From NCBI GenBank assembly GCA_937891875.1, contig CALATR010000542.1, positions 1 to 36,336 of the forward strand: a DNA stretch of 36,336 nucleotides, given 5' to 3'. Below, one piece after another: positions 16,566 to 24,833 of this stretch; the first letter of the stretch is position 1; the number at the start of each line of letters is the position of its first letter. Source of the stretch: an uncultured Pseudomonadota bacterium. GTDB lineage: Bacteria > Myxococcota_A > UBA796 > GCA-2862545. The position numbers and the translations under genes are program-made. Below the pieces are notes generated by a model. That model was not told the DNA's origin. It saw only the letters and a program-made list of their open reading frames with translations, and made no database searches.

Positions 16566-19343
16566 TCACCGCTTCCGCACCTTGCGTCCCCGCGCGATGA
16601 TCCGCTGGTCCGGGTCCAGCTCGACCTTCAGCTGGTCGGTCGTCACCGGCACCCGCAGCTCGCCGCGGCCGTCGACGACCTCGACGACCACCTGGATCGC
16701 TCGATCGCCGTCGTGCACGACCACCGGGACCTCGAAGGTGCCGAAGGGCACGTCGGACACGATCTCACCGGTCAGGGCGCCCCCGTCGTCGAGTCCCCAG
16801 GTGAGCTTCATGTCGGGCATGAAGCCGTTGTGGACCCAGAAGTCGAAGAACGGCTGAAGGTCCTGGCCCGAGGTCAGCTCCATCGCGGTCTGCACCCGCT
16901 CGGCGGTGACCGGTCCGGGCAGGCGGATCAGGCCGTCCAGCGCCTTGAAGTAGGCCTCCGTCCCGATCTTCCGGCGGAGCATGTCATGCAGCACGAAGGG
17001 GCCGTACTCGTAGACGATCTGGGGCTGGAAGGGGCTGCTGTAGGCATCGGTCAGGCTCGCCCGCTCCTCGGGACGGCCCGTCATGGACTCGTACAGCACG
17101 GGAGATCCGGGGAGGTCCTTCTCCCAGGTCCGCTGGTAGCCGCGCATCTTGTTCTCGCAGACCTCGGGACCGCCCAGCTTGCTGATGTACATGCACGCGA
17201 AGCCCTCGGCGAAGGACTCGGAGATCCACGCATCCTCGATCGAGTAGGGCCTGGCGAGGTGGCCCCAGTACTGGTGTGCGACCTCATGCGCGAGGAGCCC
17301 CTCCTCGAGGAACTTCAGCTCCAGCCTGCCCGCGCCCTTGGGTCCATCGAGCATCACCATCTGCTGGAGCTGGACCATGCCGTGGGGCGCGATCCAGACC
17401 ATGCTCAGGCACGCCGCGGGTGCCTCGAAGACGTCCATCTCGGGCACCGGGAAGTCGGGCAGCCATCCCCGGTAGTACTTGGCGATCTGGCGGACGTGCT
17501 GGCCCGCGCTCTTCAGCTGCCGGGGGCTCTTGCTGAACAGGTGGGTGCGCACGGCAGGCAGGCCGTCGCCGGCGGGGTCGACGTGGGTGAACCAGCGCCC
17601 GATCGCCACGCCGGGGAAGTTGGCGGGCTCGTCGTGCTGGACCTCGATCAGGCGCCAGCCCTTCTCCAGGGTGTCCTTGGTGGTGCGCCCCGAGGCGACC
17701 GCGCGCAGGCCGGTCCCATCGGGCACGGCGACCCGCAGGCGCAGGGGCCACGCCTGGCCCAGCTCCTGGCCCGGCAGGCGCGGCAGCGGCATGATCAGGC
17801 CGGTGCTGTCCCCCATGGGCCGCTCGCCCCAGCACTCGGTCCAGGTTCGCAGGCCCCAGGTGTCCTCGTGGTGGATCTGGAAGGTGATCGACTCTCCCTC
17901 CGCCACCGGCTCGGGGAAGAAGATCCACACCCCCACGGTGCGGGTCGCGCCGCGGATGAGCCCCGCCGGCGGTCGGGTCGAGGCTGCGCTTCCGCCGCCG
18001 TCCTCCTCGTCGTCTTCGTCGGCGTCCCGCAACCGGTCGCCGTCCTGCTCTTCATCCTGCTCGCGCAGGCGCTCGAGGTTGCGCTCGTCGACCACCGGCA
18101 CGCTGCCCGACAGCGACGTGCCGTCGGGCAGCACCACCTTGCGCAGCACCCAGGAGTCGGGCTCGGCCTGGACGAGCGGCACCTCCACCCGCATGCCCGA
18201 CAGCGGTGCGCCCCGCGCGGCCACGGTCAGCTCCGTGACCATGTCGACCTTCAGTGTGCCTTGATCCTTGGGAACCGCGAGGATCCGCGCCTCCGCCCGG
18301 ACCGGCACGACCCCGGCGAGGGTCTGCGGCGCGCTGGTCGGATCCCGCGGATCGCGCGGGGGGAACGGAACCCCGCCGACAACGCCGCTGACCGGCCAGC
18401 CCAGCGCATCGCGTCCGAGCGAGCGCACCGACCACTGGCGCCGCGGGTCCCACTGTCCGGCATCATCGCGGAGCAGGGCGAGCCAGCTGTCCCCGTCCCC
18501 CGGTGCATTGCGGCTGGCGCTGGTGAGCCCGTAGCGAAGGCTGGTCTTCAGGTCGACGAGGAGCAGGTGTCGGGCCGAGTCCTGCCAGGAGACGCCATCA
18601 TAGCGGTCCAGGGCGATGGCCTCGGGCAGCTCGAGGCCGAGGTGGTCGTACAGGCGCAGCCGGCGGGACAGCACCGCGTCCGCCCGGAGCAGCGCCGCAG
18701 ACAGGCCCTTCCGCTTGCCGTAGACCACGATGCCGAACACGTCGCTGTCGGGGTTGTCGGGATCGTCGAAGCCCGGGCCGACGTAGAGCTGCTGCAGTCG
18801 CGGGTCGGTGCCCAGGAACACGCCGGTGTCGACGCTCACCGTCAGCGGCTCCTCTCCGTGGGCCAGCGCCGCCACCGCGTCCTTCTCCGAGAGCCCGAAC
18901 CGGACCAGGCGGTTGGCGAGCACCTGGGCATCCGCGCGATCGTCGAGGCGCACGGTCGCGGTCGCGGTCGCGTCGACCAGCACGAAGCCGACGAAGGACC
19001 GGGTGCCGCGCTCGTCCGCAGACGGCAGGCGATCCGGTCGACCCGCCGCGCGCTGATCCCGGAGGAACGCCTCGGATCCCCGCTCCCACGCGCCGCCGAA
19101 GCGGCCGCTGAACACCGGGACCAGCACGCCGTCGGTGATCGTGAGGCGGAGCGGCCCCTCCTCGTAGACGATCGGCTCCTCGACGAGACGGTACAGGTCC
19201 TTCTCGGTGGAGATCGTGGTCAGCGCGCTCCAGCGGTCGATCCGCCGGTCCGCCGCCGAGACGTCCTCGGCAGCGACCGCGCCCGGGGTGTGGACCAACA
19301 GCGCGGCGACTAGCAGGATGATCGCGCTCCAGACGTGCTTCAT
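16566..19343 (-). CDS. Secreted M1-like zinc metallopeptidase
   Basis: Start at MKHVWSAIILLVAALLVHTPGAVAA (signal peptide); LLAHEVAHQYWGHLARPYSIEDAWISESFAEGFA (HExxH...E). Confidence 0.88.
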   Translation of the reverse strand: MKHVWSAIILLVAALLVHTPGAVAAEDVSAADRRIDRWSALTTISTEKDLYRLVEEPIVYEEGPLRLTITDGVLVPVFSGRFGGAWERGSEAFLRDQRAAGRPDRLPSADERGTRSFVGFVLVDATATATVRLDDRADAQVLANRLVRFGLSEKDAVAALAHGEEPLTVSVDTGVFLGTDPRLQQLYVGPGFDDPDNPDSDVFGIVVYGKRKGLSAALLRADAVLSRRLRLYDHLGLELPEAIALDRYDGVSWQDSARHLLLVDLKTSLRYGLTSASRNAPGDGDSWLALLRDDAGQWDPRRQWSVRSLGRDALGWPVSGVVGGVPFPPRDPRDPTSAPQTLAGVVPVRAEARILAVPKDQGTLKVDMVTELTVAARGAPLSGMRVEVPLVQAEPDSWVLRKVVLPDGTSLSGSVPVVDERNLERLREQDEEQDGDRLRDADEDDEEDGGGSAASTRPPAGLIRGATRTVGVWIFFPEPVAEGESITFQIHHEDTWGLRTWTECWGERPMGDSTGLIMPLPRLPGQELGQAWPLRLRVAVPDGTGLRAVASGRTTKDTLEKGWRLIEVQHDEPANFPGVAIGRWFTHVDPAGDGLPAVRTHLFSKSPRQLKSAGQHVRQIAKYYRGWLPDFPVPEMDVFEAPAACLSMVWIAPHGMVQLQQMVMLDGPKGAGRLELKFLEEGLLAHEVAHQYWGHLARPYSIEDAWISESFAEGFACMYISKLGGPEVCENKMRGYQRTWEKDLPGSPVLYESMTGRPEERASLTDAYSSPFQPQIVYEYGPFVLHDMLRRKIGTEAYFKALDGLIRLPGPVTAERVQTAMELTSGQDLQPFFDFWVHNGFMPDMKLTWGLDDGGALTGEIVSDVPFGTFEVPVVVHDGDRAIQVVVEVVDGRGELRVPVTTDQLKVELDPDQRIIARGRKVRKR

Positions 19344-19353
19344 GAGGCCCCCT

Positions 19354-21504
19354 CTACGAGTGCAGCGTAGCATCCTTCGCGTTGGCGGCCGCAGATCCGA
19401 CCTGCGCCCTGGGAACCACCGCAAAGACCAGCAGGGTCGCGCCGACGACCCCTGCAAACGCCGGAGTCACGATCATCGCGACGTCGCCGGGGGTCGACAG
19501 GCCGGCGGTGAACAGGGCGGCGAGCCCGGCGAGCAGCAGGCCCGTCGTCCAGGCGATGGGCACGAGCAGCTCGGAGAGGGTGCGCTCGGCGGCGTCGAGG
19601 GGCTGGGCCCCGTCCCGGCGCAGGGCGGCGGCCCGCAGCGAGAGATGGATCCAGACATCCACGCCGACCCCGAGCGCCAGGGCGAACGCGAGCACGACCG
19701 GCTCGGTGAGCCCCACGTCGAAGAGCGCGAGCGCCGCGGCGGTGGCGGCGACCGCGAGGGCGGCAGGCACGAGGCCCCACAGCGCGAGGCGCAGGGAGCG
19801 CAGGCCGACGGCGAGCACCACCAACAGGCCGATCCCGGTGGCGAGGCAGCTCATCCACAGATCGCGGGGGATCCGGCGCGCCCCGCGGACGGCGACATCG
19901 ACGAAGCCCCGGGTGGAGACGGTGACGCCGGGGGGCACCTGCAGCGCCTCGACCGCGTCCACCGCAGCGAGCCAGCGATCGGGCTCCCAGGTGACCAGGC
20001 GGGCGTGCAGGCGGTACCCCCGGCCTTCCGGAAGCGCCCACAGTGCTCCTCCTTCCTTGCGAAGTGCCGCGTGACCCGCTCGGAGCACGGACGAGCCACG
20101 CGCCAGCGCCCGCCGGGAGACGAGGGCCTCGGGGGGGCGCCCCTCGGCGCGACCGATCCACAGGGCGACCTCGGCGAACGAGAGCACCGCGCCAATCTCC
20201 TCGCGCTGGACGAGGTCTCCGTGGGTGGCGAGCAGGGCCCGGTAGAGGGTGGGCTCGCCGACGCCGGCGTCGCTGCCGAGGTCGACCTCCAGCGTCGGCA
20301 GCCCGCCCAGCTCGCGGGTGGCCTGCTCGTGCAGGACCCGGGTCGGGTGGGTGGCGGGCAGCTCGTCGAGGAGGCGCAGGGTCGGGCGCAGGGTGGGTGC
20401 GGCGACCACACCGGCGGCAACGACAGCGACCCCGCACAGCGCCCACAGCACGCGCAGGCGGCGCACGCCCTGGACCCCGGCACGGACGCGACCGAGGGGC
20501 ACCCGCTGCAGGTCGCGCACGGTGGGTCCCGGCCACAGGCGCAGGGCGAGGATGGGCAGGGCCAGGCCGCTGATCAGGGCGAGCACGATGCCGCCTGACG
20601 AGAGCAGGGCGAAGCGACCGAGCGGCAGGGAGGTGATGGGCACGAGCAGCAGCAGGCTGCCCGCGGTGGTGGCGGTCGTCAGGGTGCACGGCAGCGCGAC
20701 CTCGGCCAGGGTGGCCGCCGCGCGGGCGACGGGATCCTCCCCCGTCTGGCGGGACCAGGCGTGCACCACGTAGACCGTGTCCGCGAGGCCGAAGACCAGC
20801 ACCACCACGGGCACCAGCAGGTTGGGACCGCCGAGCGACAGCCCGGACAGCCCGGCGAGGCCGATGGTCGCGGTGGTGGCGAGGCCGACCGCGGCCAGCG
20901 GGAGCACGACCGCCCGCCACGTGCGCCCGACGACCGCGAGTCCCAGCGCCATGAGTGAGACCGCCAGGCCGAGCAGCCAGGGCAGATCCCGCCGCGACTG
21001 GGCGGTGAGCGCGTCCTCCAGCACGGGCAGGCCCAGCACCACCGCCCCGTCCGCGTCGGCGAGCGCCGCCCGGATCCCCTCGACCGCAGGATGTTCCTCC
21101 CCTCTCGCCGTGTGCACGACAATCCCGGAGCGAGTCTCCAGCCCGCCCAGCGCCCACCCGTCTGCCCGGGCGCGGTCGAGCAGCGCCTCCGGGAGCACGG
21201 TGACCAGCGCGTGGTCGACGTCCATGGGCACCGCGCGCTCGACGCCGGGCACGGCAGCCAGGGAGGCGGCCGTCGCGTCCAGCTGCTCGCCCCCCACCCG
21301 GTCGGCGAAGGCCACGACCACCGGCGCCGGCGGACGCTCGGCATCCCCGGCGCGATCGGCGTAGAGCGCGGCGATGTCGACCTGCAGGCCGAGCACGCGC
21401 ACGCCGGGCACGGACAGCAGCACCAGGGCGGCCAGCACGACGGCCAGCAGCCCCGGCGCGCGCGCCAGGGCCGTGGCCCAGCGGGGTGTCATCGGGTCGG
21501 ACAC
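19354..21504 (-). CDS. RND/MMPL-type multi-TM transporter
   Basis: 716 aa; two sets of TM helices, VVLVFGLADTVYVVHAWSRQ and VLAFALALGVGVDVWIHLSLRAA typical of RND TM4; GTG start directly abuts the preceding stop. Confidence 0.88.
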   Translation of the reverse strand: MSDPMTPRWATALARAPGLLAVVLAALVLLSVPGVRVLGLQVDIAALYADRAGDAERPPAPVVVAFADRVGGEQLDATAASLAAVPGVERAVPMDVDHALVTVLPEALLDRARADGWALGGLETRSGIVVHTARGEEHPAVEGIRAALADADGAVVLGLPVLEDALTAQSRRDLPWLLGLAVSLMALGLAVVGRTWRAVVLPLAAVGLATTATIGLAGLSGLSLGGPNLLVPVVVLVFGLADTVYVVHAWSRQTGEDPVARAAATLAEVALPCTLTTATTAGSLLLLVPITSLPLGRFALLSSGGIVLALISGLALPILALRLWPGPTVRDLQRVPLGRVRAGVQGVRRLRVLWALCGVAVVAAGVVAAPTLRPTLRLLDELPATHPTRVLHEQATRELGGLPTLEVDLGSDAGVGEPTLYRALLATHGDLVQREEIGAVLSFAEVALWIGRAEGRPPEALVSRRALARGSSVLRAGHAALRKEGGALWALPEGRGYRLHARLVTWEPDRWLAAVDAVEALQVPPGVTVSTRGFVDVAVRGARRIPRDLWMSCLATGIGLLVVLAVGLRSLRLALWGLVPAALAVAATAAALALFDVGLTEPVVLAFALALGVGVDVWIHLSLRAAALRRDGAQPLDAAERTLSELLVPIAWTTGLLLAGLAALFTAGLSTPGDVAMIVTPAFAGVVGATLLVFAVVPRAQVGSAAANAKDATLHS

Positions 21505-23481
21505 TCAGTCGTGCTCGATGCCCAGCTCGTCCAGGGTCGTCGTGTCCAGCCAGCGGGGCACGTCATTGCTGTCCAGCGCGCTGTTGAACAGGTCCTCGTC
21601 GAACAGCGAGGGCAGCTGCTCCACGTCCCCGTCGATGACCGCGCGGGAGATGTGGATGATGCCCGCTCCCTGGACCAGCCAGTACCCGTTGTCCTCGTAC
21701 ATCTGGAACCCATCGGAGCAGCGGCCGTCCAGGTAGAAGTAGGCGTCTGCACCGGACTCCGCGAGGATCGACGCGCGGTCGGGCGGGTCGGCGAAGAACT
21801 CGGCCACGGTCAGGTCGTACTCGGACGCCGTCGCCAGCGTGGTGCCTGTCGCTCCGCCGTGGGCCGCCTCCAGCGCGGCCAGGTCCAGGTCGATCCGGGT
21901 CAGGTAGGTGCGGTCTCCGGCGTAGTCGGGCACCAGCACGCCCTGCCCCCCCGGCTCGGCGGCGAGCACGGTGCGCAGGTTGCCCAGCAGATCACCAAAC
22001 GCGGCCTCCATCGCGGTGAAGTCCGCAGTCTTGCGATGGTTCAGCGCGTTGTTGTTGAACAGGTCCACCGTCTCCGCCGCAGTCATGCCGTAGATGGGCT
22101 GTGGCGCGCAGCTGGCGCCGTTCCAGCGGTCCTGGGTCTTGGCGCCGACGTAGTCCTCGGGCGCGCCGCCCTCGCCGGCCAGCTGGTACTGCTCGGAGGC
22201 CTCCAGCACGACCACCGCAGCCTGGAAGGCCCCCGCGAGCGCCAGGGCATCCGCCTGGTTGATGGACACGTCGGCCCGGGCGATCGGGTTGGCCTCGTGA
22301 GGAACGCTGAACTCGAGGGCGTCGTCCTCACCCGCCGCGGCGAAGTCGACCGCGATGTCGTGGAAGCGCCCGGACAGCCCGCCCAGCTGGTCGTGCACGG
22401 CGCCGAAGGACGGCAGATCGCAGACCTCGGCCAGGAAGTTCATGACCGGGAAGGCACCGCAGTCCATGCCCTTGCAGAGGTCGTCCTCGTCCACGGTGCT
22501 GAAGGGCACGTCCGCGTCCGTGGGGACGTCCCACAGGGTGTCCTCCACGGTGCCGTCGACCCGATGCACGGCGGCACACAGGCTGGTGTCGCACCAGCCG
22601 GGCATCGTGATGTCGAAGGTGAAGGCCAGGGCGTCACCGGCCCGGGTCCCCGCCTCGTCCACGGTGATGGTGCCGCTCGGGGTCGCGGTGCTCTCGTACC
22701 AGCCCACGCACGAGCTGAACGGCGCGTCACAGGGCGGGTAGTAGCGCAGGTTGTAGCGATCGATGCGCGCCACGTCGAGCTTCAGGCCCTTGGCGAGCGC
22801 CACCCCGGAGCCGTCCTGGTAGACATCGCCGGGGTCGAGCGACAGGTACAGGTAGCCGCCATCCCCCATGAAGTTGTCGAGCTCCAACCAGACCTCTCCC
22901 GGCTCCACCCAGGCGTAGGACTGCGGCTTCACCGGGTGCATGTCGTAGGCGGTGCCCGAGGCCGATCCGCTGGGCGCCGCCTCTGCGGTCAGGGCGACCT
23001 CGCCGCCGTCTCCCTCGGCCACCATGCGGTACAGCCCCCGGGGGCCGTGGGCACGCTCGGTGCTGAAGGACTCGTTGCACCAGCCCAGGAGCTGATCCGG
23101 CTCCGACCACTCGGTCACCTGGAGCAGGTTCGAGATCCCGCGGCCGAACCGGGACTCCTTGTCGCTGGGGTCGGCCTTCACGCAGGCATCGTAGGCCTGG
23201 TAGGCAGCGACCACGTCCAGGGCGCGCAGGGCGTCGTGGCCCGTCGGACAGGCGACGGCCTCGGGGTCCGTGTCGGTGTCCGTGTCGGTATCGGTGTCCG
23301 TGTCGGTATCCGTGTCGGTGTCGGTGTCGGGGTCCGTGTCGGTGTCGGTGTCCGAGTCGGTGTCCGAGTCCGTGTCCGAGTCCGTGTCGACATCGGTGTC
23401 GGTGTCGGTGTCCTTGCTGGGGCACCCGGTCAGCGTCGCGACGAGCACGGCGCCCAGGAACGGCAGGGTCAAGCGAGTCAT
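21505..23481 (-). CDS. Lipoprotein with long (T/S)D repeat linker
   Basis: 658 aa; ATLTGCPSKDTDTDTDVDTDSDTDSDTDSDTDTDTDPDTDTD...; lipobox LTGC followed by Asp/Thr linker. Confidence 0.85.
   Translation of the reverse strand: MTRLTLPFLGAVLVATLTGCPSKDTDTDTDVDTDSDTDSDTDSDTDTDTDPDTDTDTDTDTDTDTDTDTDTDPEAVACPTGHDALRALDVVAAYQAYDACVKADPSDKESRFGRGISNLLQVTEWSEPDQLLGWCNESFSTERAHGPRGLYRMVAEGDGGEVALTAEAAPSGSASGTAYDMHPVKPQSYAWVEPGEVWLELDNFMGDGGYLYLSLDPGDVYQDGSGVALAKGLKLDVARIDRYNLRYYPPCDAPFSSCVGWYESTATPSGTITVDEAGTRAGDALAFTFDITMPGWCDTSLCAAVHRVDGTVEDTLWDVPTDADVPFSTVDEDDLCKGMDCGAFPVMNFLAEVCDLPSFGAVHDQLGGLSGRFHDIAVDFAAAGEDDALEFSVPHEANPIARADVSINQADALALAGAFQAAVVVLEASEQYQLAGEGGAPEDYVGAKTQDRWNGASCAPQPIYGMTAAETVDLFNNNALNHRKTADFTAMEAAFGDLLGNLRTVLAAEPGGQGVLVPDYAGDRTYLTRIDLDLAALEAAHGGATGTTLATASEYDLTVAEFFADPPDRASILAESGADAYFYLDGRCSDGFQMYEDNGYWLVQGAGIIHISRAVIDGDVEQLPSLFDEDLFNSALDSNDVPRWLDTTTLDELGIEHD
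23262..23413. repeat. Degenerate 6-bp repeat (GTGTCS/SGACAC) encoding the (T/S)D linker
   Basis: Visible run ...gtgtcggtgtccgtgtcggtatcggtgtccgtg... inside the lipoprotein ORF. Confidence 0.9.
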
Positions 23482-23560
23482 GGTGTTCGTCCTCCGCGCC
23501 GTGTGTGTACCGCGCGGGAGGATCCGTCACGACCCGCGCAAGTTCCTGCGCGACGGGCGG

Positions 23561-24508
23561 CTAGCCTTCGCTGTCGCTCGACGACTCCGAGTCCGCCGCC
23601 GCCGCCGCAGACGCCGCCGCGCGCGGCCGAGGACGACTCCGCGCTCGGGCCCGACGCTTCCACTTGCCGAGCCCCTTCTCCACCAGCTTCCTCCCGCGAC
23701 GATCGTCCGCGTCCGTCTTCGAGGCCGCGGTGACCTTGGCTGCCGTGGCGTTGCAGTCGAAGTGCTCGAGGCGGGTGTTGTCCGGGTCCCAGGCCGCCTC
23801 CTGCCGCATGCCGGCCCGCGTCGCCCGCTCGGCCTCGCTGTCGCTCTCCTCGGACAGCGACTCGTCGGCGATCGCCTTGTCGGCGTGGGGCTGCGTGACC
23901 GAGTAGTCGACGATGTGTCCGTGAGGTGGGCGCTGCCGACGCCGCTTCGAGCCGATCCCGACGCCCAGCTCCCTCCCGTGACGGTCGAGGTAGATCGGCT
24001 CGCCACATCGCCCACAGGTCGCCTTCGAAGCAGCCTTCTCCTTGCCCGCGGGAAGGCCGAGCTCCTCGCGGGGCCGCTTGCGCTTGCGCACCCGGCCGGC
24101 GATGACGTCCGACTCGCTGATGTCCTCGTCCGACGACAGGTCCCGCACCTCGGAGAGCCGCTCCACGGCGGCCGCGAAGCCAGGCGGCTTGCTCGGCCGG
24201 CGCTCTCCCTTCCGGTCCAGGGCACGCTCGTAGTCCGCCTCATCCGCCAGATCCTCGGCCTCGTCCTCCGAGTCGAGCACGAAGTCGGGCTCACCATCGG
24301 AGTCCGCCGGGACCCGCGAGCCGTAGTACGCCGAGGCTGCGGCGAGCACGCTCGACCCGCTGTCCGAGCTCGACCCGCTGTCCGAGCTCGACCCGCTGTC
24401 CGAGCTCGACCCGCTGTCCGAGCTCGACACGGGCGCAGCGGCGCTCGCCGACGACGAGGCGGCCACCGCGCGTCCTCTGGAGCCTGCCCTGGCCTTGCGA
24501 CGGTACAT
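23561..24508 (-). CDS. Ser/Asp-repeat protein with HNH-nuclease-like C-terminal region
   Basis: Start MYRRKARAG at 24508 after GGAGG; (SSSDSG)4; C-terminal CGRCGEPIYLDRHGRELGVGIGSKRRRQRPPHGHIVDYS...WDPDNTRLEHFDCNATAAK, an H-N-H-like pattern with CxxC. Confidence 0.68.
   Translation of the reverse strand: MYRRKARAGSRGRAVAASSSASAAAPVSSSDSGSSSDSGSSSDSGSSSDSGSSVLAAASAYYGSRVPADSDGEPDFVLDSEDEAEDLADEADYERALDRKGERRPSKPPGFAAAVERLSEVRDLSSDEDISESDVIAGRVRKRKRPREELGLPAGKEKAASKATCGRCGEPIYLDRHGRELGVGIGSKRRRQRPPHGHIVDYSVTQPHADKAIADESLSEESDSEAERATRAGMRQEAAWDPDNTRLEHFDCNATAAKVTAASKTDADDRRGRKLVEKGLGKWKRRARARSRPRPRAAASAAAAADSESSSDSEG
24352..24423. repeat. Near-perfect 18-bp tandem repeat, about 4 copies (ctcgacccgctgtccgag)
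   Basis: Direct reading: ctcgacccgctgtccgag repeated in tandem; encodes SSSDSG units. Confidence 0.93.
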
Positions 24509-24833
24509 CGATCCTCCAACGGTCTCCTGAAAATCGACCTGTCGAGGACCTAGTCCGCTCCAGACCACACCATGATTACGGCGCATTACTCCTGGGACGG
24601 GCGGCGAGCGAAGCCAGCGCGACCAGCCCGACAGGCGCAGCAGGCACACCCGACCCGCGCCACGACCCAGCCCCAGCGCGAGGCTGCGGGGAAGGGGTCG
24701 GAAAGCCAAGGGTTGCCCCGTGGTCTGACACAGTACGAGTGCGGGGCTCGACCCTCGACCGTCGGGACATGCGCGCAGCTGCCTTCGCAGCCGGTGTTCG
24801 CCTGACCTCCAAGAGGGTACGCTCCCGCAGGAG

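Noticed and set aside
16383-19313. 976 aa plus-strand ORF
   Set aside because: Antisense shadow of the M1-like peptidase gene; no recognisable domain.
23262-23413. CRISPR-like repeat array
   Set aside because: Short degenerate 6-bp coding repeat without spacers; explained by the (T/S)D linker.
21091-23733. 880 aa plus-strand ORF with VGVGVRVGV repeats
   Set aside because: Antisense to the RND and (TD)n lipoprotein genes; the repeat is the complement of the TD linker.
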